Shown: positions 7,936 to 17,689, counted from the stretch's first letter. The stretch: 64,000 nucleotides of DNA from Bifidobacterium miconisargentati (GCF_019331675.1 NZ_JAHBBJ010000002.1:124001-188000), one strand, 5' to 3'. Made by a program: numbers and translations. The notes: generated by a model not told the origin, from the sequence alone.

Positions 7936-10071
7936 ATGAGCAAGCACAGCGTGGACCGCATCCTGTTCGGTGCAGCCTACTACGACGAATACATGCCCGC
8001 TGGCGAGGACCGTATCGAAACCGACATGAAGATGATGGACGCGGCCGGCATCAACGTGATCCGCATCGCCGAATCGACCTGGAGCACCTGCGAGCCGCAG
8101 CCGGGCGTGTTCGACTTCAGCCACGTGGACCGCGCGCTGGACGCCGCGCAGCGCCACAACATCAACGTCATCGTGGGCACGCCCACCTACGCGGTGCCCG
8201 CCTGGCTCGTGCGCATGCACCCGGACGTGCTCGCCGTAACGCCGAACGGCCCCGGCAAGTACGGCCCGCGCCAGATCATGGACATCGTCAACCCCGCCTA
8301 CCGCTACTACGGCGAGCGCGTGATCCGTGAGCTCATCAAGCACGTGGCGAACCACCCGGCCGTCATCGGCTACCAGGTGGACAACGAAACCAAGTACTAC
8401 GATTCCGTGAGCCCGGACATGCAGGCGCTGTTCGTCAAGTACCTGCGCGGCAAGTTCAACGACGATCTCGACCAGCTCAACGCCCACTTCGGCCTCGACT
8501 ACTGGTCCAACCGCGTGGACGCCTGGGAGGACTTCCCGGACGTGACCAACACCATCAACCAGTCGCTGCGCGGCGAATTCGACCGCTTCCGCCGCGCCCA
8601 GGTGGCCGAATTCCTCGCCTGGCAGGCGGACATCGTGCGCGAGTACGCCCGAGACGACCAGTTCGTCACCCAGAACTTCGACTTCGAATGGCGCGGCTAC
8701 TCCTACGGCGTGCAGCCAGCCGTCGACCACTTCAAGGCCTCGGCCGCCGTGGACATCACCGGCGTGGACATCTACCACCCCACCGAGGACGAGCTGACCG
8801 GCACCGAGATCGCGTTCGGCGGCGACATGACCCGCTCCACCAAGAACGGCGCCAACTACCTGGTGCTCGAAACCGAGGCACAGGGACAGCACGGTTGGGT
8901 GCCGTTCCCCGGCCAGCTGCGCCTGCAGGCCTACTCGCACCTGGCCTCCGGCGCGGACATGGTGGAGTACTGGCACTGGCACTCCATCCACAACTCCTTC
9001 GAAACCTACTGGAAGGGCCTGCTCTCCCACGACATGGAATCGAACCCCACCTACGAGGAAGCCGGCGTGTTCGGCCGCGAGGTGGCCGACCCGGCCGTGG
9101 GCGAGCGCCTGATCCACCTGAAGAAGAGCAACAAGGTGGCCATCATGGTCTCCAACGAGGCCCTGTCCGCGCTCGAATGGTTCCGCGTGGAGACCGGCTT
9201 CCCGGACGGTACGGGCGTCAACTACAACGACATCGTGCGCCGCGTGTACGACGCGCTCTTCCGGCTCAACGTGGAATGCGACTTCCTGCCCGTGGACGCG
9301 CCCACCGAGCGCCTCGCCCAGTACGCCATGATCGTCACCCCGGCGCTCTACTGCACGCCGGAGGAGACCATCGCACGCCTGCGCGGCTTCGTGGCCGGCG
9401 GCGGACATCTGGTCTCCACGATGCGCTCGTTCGTCACGGACGACGAGGTGACCGTCTGGCACGACCGCGCGCCGCACGGACTCACGGACGTGTTCGGCCT
9501 GACCTACAACCAGTTCACCCGTCCGAAGGGCCGCGTGCCGGTGGTCTTCGCGGATGACGCCGCGCTCGCCGGCACGCCCGAGGCTTCGGCCGAGGCGCTC
9601 ATCGAGCTGCTCAAGACGGATGCGGAGGCCGGCACCGAAGTGCTCGCCCGCTACGGCCATTACGCCTGGGAATCCTACGCGGCCGTGACCCGCCACGGAT
9701 TCGGCAAGGGCAGCGCCGAATGGATCGGCACCCTGCTCGACGCCGACATCATGAAGGCCGTGATGCGCGAGGCCGTGGCCCACGCCGGCATCGAACCGGC
9801 CGGATTGGCGCTCGCGGGCAAGCTCGTGGTGCGTCAGGGCGTGAACCAGTCCGGCGAGACCGTGACCTACCTGCTCAACTACTCGGCCGATGCGGTCTCG
9901 TTCGCCAGCCCCGTGGCCGGTTCCGTGGTCGTGGCCCCGCAGGTCGTGGGCGCCGACGGCCTGATCGACGAGGCCGCGTCCGCATCGCTCGCCGTACGCC
10001 CCGGCATGCCGGTCGCCGTCGGCGACGAGCTGACGATTCCGCGCTGGAACCTCGCCGTCATCGCCGGCTGA
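7936..10071 (+). CDS. GH42 beta-galactosidase (or alpha-L-arabinopyranosidase)
   Basis: The 711-residue enzyme has the GH42 barrel from its start (ILFGAAYYDEY...ETDMKMMDAAGINVIRIAE). It carries the acid/base Asn-Glu pair GYQVDNE (Glu151) and the nucleophile region YLVLETEAQGQHGW (Glu312, or less likely 314). A trimerisation-like domain from about 390 and a small beta domain at the end complete the usual length for the family. There is no signal peptide, so it works in the cytoplasm. It follows the permease by 154 bases and is probably co-transcribed. Family members cut terminal beta-galactose or related pyranosides from short oligosaccharides. Confidence 0.9.
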   Translation: MSKHSVDRILFGAAYYDEYMPAGEDRIETDMKMMDAAGINVIRIAESTWSTCEPQPGVFDFSHVDRALDAAQRHNINVIVGTPTYAVPAWLVRMHPDVLAVTPNGPGKYGPRQIMDIVNPAYRYYGERVIRELIKHVANHPAVIGYQVDNETKYYDSVSPDMQALFVKYLRGKFNDDLDQLNAHFGLDYWSNRVDAWEDFPDVTNTINQSLRGEFDRFRRAQVAEFLAWQADIVREYARDDQFVTQNFDFEWRGYSYGVQPAVDHFKASAAVDITGVDIYHPTEDELTGTEIAFGGDMTRSTKNGANYLVLETEAQGQHGWVPFPGQLRLQAYSHLASGADMVEYWHWHSIHNSFETYWKGLLSHDMESNPTYEEAGVFGREVADPAVGERLIHLKKSNKVAIMVSNEALSALEWFRVETGFPDGTGVNYNDIVRRVYDALFRLNVECDFLPVDAPTERLAQYAMIVTPALYCTPEETIARLRGFVAGGGHLVSTMRSFVTDDEVTVWHDRAPHGLTDVFGLTYNQFTRPKGRVPVVFADDAALAGTPEASAEALIELLKTDAEAGTEVLARYGHYAWESYAAVTRHGFGKGSAEWIGTLLDADIMKAVMREAVAHAGIEPAGLALAGKLVVRQGVNQSGETVTYLLNYSADAVSFASPVAGSVVVAPQVVGADGLIDEAASASLAVRPGMPVAVGDELTIPRWNLAVIAG

Positions 10072-10102
10072 GCGTTTCGCTCCGCTGCGATATCCGTGTG
10101 AC

Positions 10103-10138
10103 AAAGGAGGTATCTATCGAAAGGTAGATACCTCCTTT
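10103..10138. terminator. Terminator after GH42 whose stem is also a TetR half-site pair
   Basis: The 14-bp arms AAAGGAGGTATCTA and TAGATACCTCCTTT around an 8-base loop are followed by ATTTATT, as in an intrinsic terminator. The inner part AGGTATCTA-N8-TAGATACCT (10108-10133) equals the operator arms and spacing at 6386-6411, so it could double as a repressor site. Confidence 0.7.
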
Positions 10139-10199
10139 ATTTATTGGTTACACAAACAAGACACGCCGGTAAAACATAATGATTACTTTGCGTTATCAT

Positions 10200-10221
10200 T
10201 TATCTAGCAGCTGTTAGATAA
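10200..10221. promoter_or_regulatory. TetR-type operator upstream of GH30
   Basis: TTATCTA-N8-TAGATAA, a palindrome with one mismatch (centre CAGCTG), lies about 100 bases before the GH30 start. A -10-like TATCAT (10194-10199) lies next to it. It has the same TATCTA-N8-TAGATA geometry as the other two sites of the island. Confidence 0.7.
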
Positions 10222-10318
10222 AGAAGTCAACTGACAGCGAAGAAGCATAACTCAATGAAGAGCCGCGCACCCCGCCCGCGGGATCGCGCAACCATCACCG
10301 AAAGAAAGGAAATCCATC

Positions 10319-11665
10319 ATGACCACATGGATCGCCACCACCCCGGACGCCAAGCTCGTGGACCGTTCGGCCGAAGTCGCCGCCACCGGTGCCACCTCGG
10401 CCCCGGACCTGGCCCTCGACGGCAACGAATACCAGGCCCTGCGCGGCTTCGGCGGCTGCTTCAACGAGCTTGGCTGGCTGCCGCTGCAGACCGTGACCGA
10501 AGCCGAACGCGACCAGATCATCAAGGAGCTGTTCGACCCCGAGGAGATGAACTTCACGTTCAACCGCGCCCCCGTGGCCGCCAACGACTTCGCCGACCAC
10601 TGGTACAGCTACGACGAGATCGAGGGCGACTACGACATGGAGCACTTCTCCGTCGAACGCGACGAGGAGACCCTGATCCCGTACATCCACCGCGCCCAGG
10701 AATGGCAGCCGGACATGCGCCTGTTCTCCAGCCCGTGGTCCCCGCCGACTTGGATGAAGCGCCCGAAGGCGTACAATTACGGCCGTCTCATCCAGACCCC
10801 CGAGAACCTCAAGGCCTACGCCAAGTACCTGGTCAAGTACGTTCAGGCCTACGCCGAGCACGGCATCACCGTGAACCAGCTGCACGTGCAGAACGAGGTG
10901 TTCGCCGATCAGAAGTTCCCGAGCGCCCTGTGGGACGCCGAGGCCCTGAAGGTCTTCATCCGTGACTACCTGGGTCCCGCCTTCGACGAGGCCGGCCTCG
11001 ACACCGACATCTGGCTGGGCACCCTGAACGGTCCGGAGGACATGAAGTGGACCGGCGGTGGCTACGGCATGGCCCTCAACAACTACAACCGCTTCGTGGA
11101 CAACATCCTCTTCGACGACGGCGCCCGCCACTACATCAAGGGCATCGCCTACCAGTGGGCCGGCCAGAACTGCATCGCCCGCACCCACGAGTCGTGGCCC
11201 GAGATCGAGCTCATCCAGTCCGAATCCGAGTGCGGCGACGGCCAGAACACCTGGGAGTACGCGGAGTACGTGTTCCACCTCATCAACCACTACTTCCGCA
11301 ACGGCGCCACCGCCTACACCTACTGGAACATGATCCTGGACGACCAGGATTCCACCTGGGGCTGGTGGCAGAACTCCCTGTTCACCATCACCGCCGACAC
11401 GCACGAGGTGCGCCGCAACCCCGAGTACTACGTGATGCGCCACTTCTCCAAGTACGTGCGTCCGGGCGCGGTGCTGCTCGGCACCACCGGCCACTTCAAC
11501 TCCATGGCCATCGCCTTCCGCAACCCGGACGGCACCATCGTGGTCGTGGCCCAGAACGCCCTCGAAACCGAGCGTCCGTTCGAGTTCGCCGACCCGTCCG
11601 ACGCCTCCCGTGGCCTCAGGGTCACGCTCGCCCCGCGCTCCTTCAACACCTTCGTGCTCGACTGA
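10319..11665 (+). CDS. GH30 beta-glycosidase (subfamily 1-like)
   Basis: The 448-residue enzyme has the GH30 marks GFGGCFNE (about 43-50), FSSPWSPPTWMK, the acid/base glutamate in LHVQNE (Glu193) and the nucleophile in IQSESECGDG (Glu302). The STWGWWQNS and FSKYVRPGA segments and the small beta-sandwich follow. No signal peptide is present. The subfamily includes glucocerebrosidase-like beta-glucosidases, beta-xylosidases and beta-1,6-glucosidases; which one applies cannot be read here. The start follows GAAAGGAAA. It has its own operator-bearing promoter, and a GC-rich terminator lies downstream at 11726-11757. Confidence 0.88.
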   Translation: MTTWIATTPDAKLVDRSAEVAATGATSAPDLALDGNEYQALRGFGGCFNELGWLPLQTVTEAERDQIIKELFDPEEMNFTFNRAPVAANDFADHWYSYDEIEGDYDMEHFSVERDEETLIPYIHRAQEWQPDMRLFSSPWSPPTWMKRPKAYNYGRLIQTPENLKAYAKYLVKYVQAYAEHGITVNQLHVQNEVFADQKFPSALWDAEALKVFIRDYLGPAFDEAGLDTDIWLGTLNGPEDMKWTGGGYGMALNNYNRFVDNILFDDGARHYIKGIAYQWAGQNCIARTHESWPEIELIQSESECGDGQNTWEYAEYVFHLINHYFRNGATAYTYWNMILDDQDSTWGWWQNSLFTITADTHEVRRNPEYYVMRHFSKYVRPGAVLLGTTGHFNSMAIAFRNPDGTIVVVAQNALETERPFEFADPSDASRGLRVTLAPRSFNTFVLD

Positions 11666-11725
11666 GCAATCCTGTGATCGATTGACGCCGATTGGGTGAC
11701 CGGCATCGACTGATTGCGTTGTGAT

Positions 11726-11757
11726 CGGCTTCCCTCCCATCCTCGGGAGGGGAGCCG
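11726..11757 (+). terminator. GC-rich terminator after GH30
   Basis: CGGCTTCCCTCCC and GGGAGGGGAGCCG pair around ATCCTC, followed by TTTGCG. The stem resembles the first hairpin of the dispersed repeats but lacks the second hairpin. Confidence 0.7.
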
Positions 11758-11902
11758 TTTGCGTTGGAATCCCTTTATGCCGTGGAGCAGAGGAGGTCGC
11801 TGGCTTGATGGAGGCGAGGGATGCTCTGCCCGGTGAGTTGGGCGGTCGCTGATGATATCGTTGTCATGAACAGCAGGCAGCACCCACGCAAAGGAGCACG
11901 GC

Positions 11903-14425
11903 ATGACCTTCCCGAAACTGAAGACCAACCCCGGCATGAACCCGGAGTCGGTGATCCAGGGCGACCGCTGGCGCATCGGCATCCTCACCGAATCGCTCAT
12001 CCGCCTCGAATGGCAGGAAAGCGGCGTGTTCGAGGACCATGCCACGCAGATGGTCGTGGACCGCGACTTCGCCGGCGACACCCCGCACTTCACCCAAACC
12101 GTCCGTGACGGCCTGCTCGTCGTGGACACCCCGGCCCTGCGCCTGACCTACGACATGCAGCCCTTCAGCAAGGAAGGCCTGAGCATCGTGGTCAAGGGCG
12201 TGTCCAACTCCCAGATGAACACCTGGCATTACGGCGACGTGCAGCGCGGCAATCTCAGGGGCACCGCCCGCACGCTGGACGAGGTGAACGGCGAGACCGA
12301 GCTGGGTCTCGGCGTGATCTCCCACGACGGCTGGGCCGTCATCGACGACTCCGCCTCGAACGTCATCGTGGACGGCGCGGAGGCCGCCGAGGTCAGGGGC
12401 GAGGCCAACCCGTTCAGCACCTGGGTCGTCCCGCGTGACAACGATGGCACGGATCTCTACTTCTTCGGCTACGGCCACCGCTTCATCGAGGCCGTGCAGG
12501 ACTTCTACCGCCTCACCGGCCCGACCCCGCTGCTGCCGCGCTTCGCCCTGGGCAACTGGTGGAGCCGCTACCACCGCTACACCGAAGACGAATACCTGAA
12601 GCTCGTGGACCGCTTCGAACAGGAGGGCCTGCCGTTCACCACCGCCGTCATCGACATGGACTGGCACCTCGTGGACGACGTGGACCCCAAATACGGCTCC
12701 GGCTGGACCGGATACACGTGGAACCACAGCTTCTTCCCTGACCCCAAACGCTTCCAGCGCACCCTGCACGAGCACGGCCTCAACACCACGCTCAACGTCC
12801 ATCCGCGCGACGGCATCCGCGCCTTCGAGGACGGCTACGATGTGGTGGCCGAGGCCATGGGCATCGACCCGAAGAGCGGCGAACCGGTGGAATTCGACCT
12901 GACCAGCCCTCGTTTCATGGACGCCTACTTCAAGCTCCACCACAACCTCGAGGCCATGGGCACCGACTTCTGGTGGCTCGACTGGCAGCAAGGCGGCGTG
13001 ACCCGGCAGAAGGGCCTCGACCCGCTGTGGATGCTCAACCACATGCACTACCTCGACTCCGGCCGCGAGGGTCGCTGGCCGCTCACCTTCTCCCGCTACG
13101 CCGGCCCTGGCTCGCACCGCTACCCGGTCGGCTTCTCCGGGGACACGGTGGTCACGTGGGAATCGCTGAAATTCCAGCCCTACTTCACCTCCACCGCCTC
13201 GAACATCGGCTACGGCTGGTGGAGTCATGACATCGGCGGCCACATGTTCGGCTACCGTGACGAGGAGCTGGAGGCCCGTTGGTACCAGCTCGGCACGTTC
13301 AGCCCCATCAATCGTCTGCATTCCACCGATTCGCCGTTCAATGGCAAGGAACCGTGGAACTTCCACGCCGAGACGCGCGCCGCCATGGACAAGGCCCTGC
13401 GCCTGCGCCACATGCTTCTGCCGTACTTGTATGCCATGAACTGGCGCGCCGCCACCGAAGGCCGGCCGCTGGTCGAGCCGATGTACTGGCAGTCGCCGGA
13501 AAACGCGAACGCCTACGGTGTGGAGCAGGAGTTCCGCTTCGGCACCGAACTCGTCGTGGCCCCGATCGTGACCCCCGCCGACCGCGACGTGCAGATGGCC
13601 AAGGCTGACGTCTGGCTGCCGCAGGGCACCTGGTTCGACTTCTTCGCCGGCCGTCGCTACGAATCCCGCCCGGCCGCGGGCCGCAAGTTCGAGGTGTGGC
13701 GCGGGCTCGACGGCATGCCCGTGTTCGCCAAGGCCGGCGGCATCGTGCCGCTGCAGGCGCTGGACGGGCTCAACGGCCGCGAGAATTCCGTGGACAACCC
13801 CGCACACCTCAACGTGCTCGTCTTCCCTGGCGCCTCCGGCATGTTCGCATTGAAGGAGGACGACGGCACCAACCAAGCCCGTCCGGACGAATCGGTCCTG
13901 GCCGTCACAGCCATGAACCTCACGTGGGGCGGGGGAGCGGCCGGCGAAGGCGAGCCCGGCGAATCCCGCTTCGTCATCGCGCCCGTGTCCGGCAACCGTA
14001 CGGCCGTGCCCGAGCGTCGCACTTGGAACGTCACCTTCCGTGGTGTGGCCCAGACCGGACCGACCGTTACGGTGTCCGGCGAGCCGGTCGAGGCACAGGT
14101 CTCGTACGATGCGGACACGCTGAGCCTCACGGTGACGGTGTCCGACGTGCCGGTCACCGCGGAACTCGTGATCGCAGCGAACCTTGTCATCGCCGACGAT
14201 CCGGCCGTCGAGGACGCCTTCCGAGTGCTGTACGACGCGCAGATCGACTACCTCACCAAGGAGAGGGCCTACGGTCTCATCCGCGAGAGCGGTGCCGGGG
14301 CATTGGGTGCGCTGCATACGTTGGAAAGCGCCGCCAGCGACCACCCGCGCCACGACTTCGACGACTCGCACATGCCGTCCGCGGTGATCCAGGCCGTGAC
14401 CGAACCGTTGCTGCGCACGGTGTGA
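11903..14425 (+). CDS. GH31 alpha-glycosidase
   Basis: The 840-residue enzyme has an N-terminal beta-sandwich, then the barrel beginning at about residue 213 (FALGNWWSRYHRYTEDEY). The nucleophile is Asp360 in WWLDWQQGG and the acid/base is Asp414 in GFSGDTVVTW. C-terminal beta domains run past residue 600. It lacks a signal peptide. The family includes alpha-glucosidases and alpha-xylosidases; the WLDWQQGG loop occurs in a subgroup of bacterial alpha-glucosidase-like members. AAGGAG lies 7 bases before the start. It sits between GH30 and a TetR gene with terminators at both ends, so it may be its own unit. Confidence 0.88.
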   Translation: MTFPKLKTNPGMNPESVIQGDRWRIGILTESLIRLEWQESGVFEDHATQMVVDRDFAGDTPHFTQTVRDGLLVVDTPALRLTYDMQPFSKEGLSIVVKGVSNSQMNTWHYGDVQRGNLRGTARTLDEVNGETELGLGVISHDGWAVIDDSASNVIVDGAEAAEVRGEANPFSTWVVPRDNDGTDLYFFGYGHRFIEAVQDFYRLTGPTPLLPRFALGNWWSRYHRYTEDEYLKLVDRFEQEGLPFTTAVIDMDWHLVDDVDPKYGSGWTGYTWNHSFFPDPKRFQRTLHEHGLNTTLNVHPRDGIRAFEDGYDVVAEAMGIDPKSGEPVEFDLTSPRFMDAYFKLHHNLEAMGTDFWWLDWQQGGVTRQKGLDPLWMLNHMHYLDSGREGRWPLTFSRYAGPGSHRYPVGFSGDTVVTWESLKFQPYFTSTASNIGYGWWSHDIGGHMFGYRDEELEARWYQLGTFSPINRLHSTDSPFNGKEPWNFHAETRAAMDKALRLRHMLLPYLYAMNWRAATEGRPLVEPMYWQSPENANAYGVEQEFRFGTELVVAPIVTPADRDVQMAKADVWLPQGTWFDFFAGRRYESRPAAGRKFEVWRGLDGMPVFAKAGGIVPLQALDGLNGRENSVDNPAHLNVLVFPGASGMFALKEDDGTNQARPDESVLAVTAMNLTWGGGAAGEGEPGESRFVIAPVSGNRTAVPERRTWNVTFRGVAQTGPTVTVSGEPVEAQVSYDADTLSLTVTVSDVPVTAELVIAANLVIADDPAVEDAFRVLYDAQIDYLTKERAYGLIRESGAGALGALHTLESAASDHPRHDFDDSHMPSAVIQAVTEPLLRTV

Positions 14426-14433
14426 GGTCCGTT

Positions 14434-14461
14434 CCCGCCCCTTCCCTCGGGAGGGGGCGGG
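14434..14461 (+). terminator. Terminator between GH31 and TetR regulator 2
   Basis: CCCGCCCCTTCCC and GGGAGGGGGCGGG pair around two bases, directly after the GH31 stop. No T-run follows, so termination may be inefficient. The -10-like TACACT of the next gene begins two bases later. Confidence 0.6.
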
Positions 14462-14476
14462 ATACACTGGGCAGCT

Positions 14477-15121
14477 ATGTCCACACGATCCACGCAACAG
14501 CCGACGTCCAAGCGCATCCGCAAATCCCCCGAGGAGCGCAAACGCGAGATCCTCGACGCGGCGGTGCGTCTCATCTCCGAGCGGGGATACAACGGCATCT
14601 CCGTGCAGGACGTGGCAGATGCGGTGGGCGTCACCAAGCAGGGCGTGCTGCGGTACATCGGTAGCAAGGACAACCTGCTCGCCATGGTGTATCTCGAAAA
14701 CTACAACGCCACCGGCAACGTGGAGGACTTCCGGGCCTCGGGCGAACCGGGCTCCGAGGAAGGCAACCTGCGTCTTCCCGCCTACCTGCGGTTCCTGGTA
14801 CGGCACAACTCCCGCCGCCGCATGCTGGTGCAGCTCTTCTCCATCCTGCAGGTCGAGTCGTTCAACCCCGATCATCCGCTGCACGACGAGTTCGCCACCC
14901 GACAGGAATCGGTCTGGCGGTACTACTCCGGCTTCGACTGGCGCATCCCGGCCACGTTCGATTCGTTCGACGACGTCCGGCCCACCGTGCGCAAGGCCCT
15001 GGAGATCATGGACGGCGTGCAGCTGCGATGGCTGCGCGAGCCCGCCATCGATCTGAACGAGGAATGGGCTGAGCTGGAGCCGATGATCTTCCCCTCGCCC
15101 CTGTGGGACGGGTGCCGCTGA
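14477..15121 (+). CDS. TetR/AcrR-family regulator (glycan island, regulator 2)
   Basis: The 214-residue paralogue of the regulator at 5518 shares KRIRKSPEERK at its start, the HTH GISVQDVADAVGVTKQGVLRYIGSKDNL and the tail MDGVQLRWLR...FPSPLWDGCR. A TACACT box (14463-14468) lies eight bases before the ATG with no clear ribosome site, so leaderless translation is possible. It stands immediately upstream of the GH3 gene at 15254, whose promoter carries an AACTACC/GGTAGTT palindrome that is its likely operator. Confidence 0.85.
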   Translation: MSTRSTQQPTSKRIRKSPEERKREILDAAVRLISERGYNGISVQDVADAVGVTKQGVLRYIGSKDNLLAMVYLENYNATGNVEDFRASGEPGSEEGNLRLPAYLRFLVRHNSRRRMLVQLFSILQVESFNPDHPLHDEFATRQESVWRYYSGFDWRIPATFDSFDDVRPTVRKALEIMDGVQLRWLREPAIDLNEEWAELEPMIFPSPLWDGCR

Positions 15122-15192
15122 TCCGATAACACGCGCCATGTGTTGTGCGGGCGTTGCGTCCGCATGGCGTGTCCATCAGTGCGGTCGTGTTA

Positions 15193-15210
15193 AACTACCA
15201 ATCGGTAGTT
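15193..15210. promoter_or_regulatory. Operator palindrome upstream of GH3
   Basis: AACTACC-AATC-GGTAGTT is a perfect 18-bp palindrome overlapping the -10-like TAAACT (15191-15196). It is the probable target of the TetR regulator encoded just upstream. Confidence 0.65.
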
Positions 15211-15253
15211 AAAGAACATGTTGTTCGATTTCATCGAAGAAAGCGAAAGCACA

Positions 15254-17599
15254 ATGGCCGATACTGCAGCAACCCTGCCCTACAAGAACCCCGACCTGCC
15301 CGCCTCCGAGCGCATCGCCGACCTGCTCTCCCGCATGACCCTCGAGGAGAAGGTCGGCCAGATGATGCAGCTGGACGCCCGCAGCGGCGACCTTGACGAC
15401 CTCATCGTCAACAAGCACGTCGGCTCCATCCTGCACACCAGCCCGGAGGACCTGCCCCGCGCCGTCAAGACCGTCAACGAGAAGACCCGCCTCGGCATCC
15501 CGCTGGTCATCGGCGACGACTGCATCCACGGCTACTCCTTCTGGCCCGGCGCCACGATTTTCCCCTCCCAGCTCGGCATGGCGCTGAGCTGGGACCCGGC
15601 CGCGGTCGAGGCCGCCGGCCGCGCCACCGCCGAGGAGGTCTCCTGCACCGGCGTGCACTGGACCTTCTCCCCGGTGCTGTGCATCGCCCGCGACACCCGC
15701 TGGGGCCGCGTGGACGAGACCTTCGGCGAGGATCCGACGCTGATCGGCGAGCTCGCCTCCGCCATGGTCAAGGGCTACCAAGGCGGTGCCAAGGCCGGCG
15801 AGGAACTGCCGAAGAACGCCATCCTGGCCTGCGCCAAGCACTTCGCCGGCTACTCCGAGACCCAGGGCGGCCGCGACGCCTCCGAGGCCGACCTGTCCCA
15901 CCGCAAGCTCGAATCCTGGTTCCTGCCGCCGTTCGAGCGCGTGGCCAAGGAAGGCTGCGGCACGTTCATGCTCGGCTACGAATCCATCGACGGTGTGCCG
16001 GTCACCTTCAACAAGTGGCTCCTGACCGACAAGCTGCGCGGTGCCTGGAAGTACCAGGGCACCCTCATCACCGACTGGGACAACGTGGGTCGTTCCGTGT
16101 GGGAGCAGAAGGTCAAGCCCGACTACGTGCACGCCGCCGCTGACGCCGTCAAGGCCGGCAACGACCTGGTCATGACCACCCCGCAGTTCTATGAGGGCGC
16201 CATCGAGGCCGTGAAGACCGGTCTGCTGGACGAGTCCCTGATCGACGAGGCCGTCGCCCGCATCCTGGCCCTGAAGTTCCGTCTCGGCCTGTTCGAGGAC
16301 CCGCGTCTGCCGGACGCCGAGCGCATCAAGACCGTCATCGGCTCCGCCGAGCACCAGCAGGTCAACCTGGAGCTCGCCCGCGAGGCCGTGGCCCTGCTGC
16401 GCAACGACGGCAACCTGCCGTTCGCCGCCGGCTCCGCCAAGCGCATCGCCGTGGTCGGCCCGCTCGCCGACGACGCCCAGAACCAGCTCGGCGACTGGAC
16501 CGGCAACTCCGGCCAGGTCTCCTGGATGCCGGACGGCCAGCCGCGTGAGATGATCACCACCGTACTCGACGGCATCCGCGAGCTCGCCGGCGAAGGCACC
16601 GAAGTCGTGTACTCCCGCGGTGCGAACGTCGTGGATCTCGTGACCGATCCGGCCGGCGAGTTCTACCCGGACGGCCAGCCCCGCCCGAAGATCGGCATCT
16701 CTGCCGCCGTGGATCAGGCCATGCTCGACGAGGCCGTGTCCAACGCACGTCAGTCCGACCTGATCGTGGCCGTGGTGGGCGATACCGTCCAGCTCACCGG
16801 CGAGACCTGCTCCACCGCCACCCTCGAACTGCTCGGCGGCCAGAATGCGCTGCTCGACGCGCTCGCCGCCGTCTCCCGCGAGACCGGCAAGCCGCTGGTC
16901 ACCGTGCTCGTGAGCTCCAAGCCGCAGATCCTGCCCGCCTCCATCGTGGGCGAGGCCGGCGTATTTGCCAAGCGTGTGAGCGACCCGGCCACCGGCACCG
17001 GCTCCATCCTGTGGGCCGCGAACCCCGGTATGAAGGGCGGCCAGGCCATCGCCGAGGTCATCTTCGGCCTGACCAACCCGTCCGGCCGTCTGCCCGTGAC
17101 CTTCCCGCGCCATGCGGGTCAGCTGCCGGTCTACTACAACCAGGTGCGCGGCCAGCACGGCGACCGTTACGCCGACCTCACGCAGGATCCGGCGTTCGCG
17201 TTCGGCGAGGGCCTGAGTTACACCACGTTCGAGTACGGCGAGCCCGTCGTCACCGGTGGCGCTTCGAATGCGGACGGCACCTTCGCCGAGGACGACACCG
17301 TGCATGCCTCCATCACCCTGACCAACACGGGCGACCGCGCCGGCGTCGAGGTCGTGCAGGCCTACATCGGCGACATCGTGACCTCCTACAGCTGGACCGA
17401 CCGCGAACTCAAGGCCTTCCAGCGCGTGGCCCTGGAGCCCGGCGAGACCAAGACGGTCGAATTCGAGATCCCGGTGGCCGACTGCACCATCGTGGATCCG
17501 GACGCCAACCGCATCGTCGAGCCCGGCGAATTCGAGCTGCTCATCGGCCACTCCTCGCGCCGCGAGGAACTTAAGCGCACCACGTTCACCGTGGCGTGA
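15254..17599 (+). CDS. GH3 beta-glycosidase (beta-glucosidase/beta-xylosidase type)
   Basis: The 781-residue enzyme has the classical order. The TIM-barrel domain starts with ERIADLLSRMTLEEKVGQM, and the nucleophile is Asp274 in LITDWDN. The alpha/beta sandwich domain is at about 370-600, and a fibronectin-III-like domain (LTNTGDRAGVEVVQAY) is at the end. KHFAGY and DLSHRKLE shape the active site. No signal peptide is present. The frame is open from 15218, but ATG 15254 begins the usual family N-terminus. It removes terminal beta-linked glucose or xylose from imported glycosides; the sugar is not decided by sequence. It is probably regulated by the operator at 15193. Confidence 0.88.
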   Translation: MADTAATLPYKNPDLPASERIADLLSRMTLEEKVGQMMQLDARSGDLDDLIVNKHVGSILHTSPEDLPRAVKTVNEKTRLGIPLVIGDDCIHGYSFWPGATIFPSQLGMALSWDPAAVEAAGRATAEEVSCTGVHWTFSPVLCIARDTRWGRVDETFGEDPTLIGELASAMVKGYQGGAKAGEELPKNAILACAKHFAGYSETQGGRDASEADLSHRKLESWFLPPFERVAKEGCGTFMLGYESIDGVPVTFNKWLLTDKLRGAWKYQGTLITDWDNVGRSVWEQKVKPDYVHAAADAVKAGNDLVMTTPQFYEGAIEAVKTGLLDESLIDEAVARILALKFRLGLFEDPRLPDAERIKTVIGSAEHQQVNLELAREAVALLRNDGNLPFAAGSAKRIAVVGPLADDAQNQLGDWTGNSGQVSWMPDGQPREMITTVLDGIRELAGEGTEVVYSRGANVVDLVTDPAGEFYPDGQPRPKIGISAAVDQAMLDEAVSNARQSDLIVAVVGDTVQLTGETCSTATLELLGGQNALLDALAAVSRETGKPLVTVLVSSKPQILPASIVGEAGVFAKRVSDPATGTGSILWAANPGMKGGQAIAEVIFGLTNPSGRLPVTFPRHAGQLPVYYNQVRGQHGDRYADLTQDPAFAFGEGLSYTTFEYGEPVVTGGASNADGTFAEDDTVHASITLTNTGDRAGVEVVQAYIGDIVTSYSWTDRELKAFQRVALEPGETKTVEFEIPVADCTIVDPDANRIVEPGEFELLIGHSSRREELKRTTFTVA

Positions 17600-17641
17600 T
17601 GTGCTGATTGGCTGATGGCTCGGGCTCATTGATGCATGAGT

Positions 17642-17676
17642 GGGGTTGGAAGGGCAGGTAATGCCTTTCCAACCCC
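17642..17676 (+). terminator. Terminator after GH3
   Basis: GGGGTTGGAAGGGC pairs with GCCTTTCCAACCCC (one G-U pair) around AGGTAAT. Two short runs of T follow. Confidence 0.65.
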
Positions 17677-17689
17677 CATTTGCTTGTTG

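Noticed and set aside
11726..14461. GC-rich hairpins after GH30 and GH31 as further copies of the dispersed repeat
   Set aside because: They match only the first stem and lack the GTCGGC-GAA-GCCGAC second stem and TGAGGGGAG tail; kept as terminators.
11864..15139. 1091-residue minus-strand frame opposite GH31 and the TetR gene
   Set aside because: Shadow frame of high-GC genes; composition rich in His, Val and Gly with no recognisable domains.
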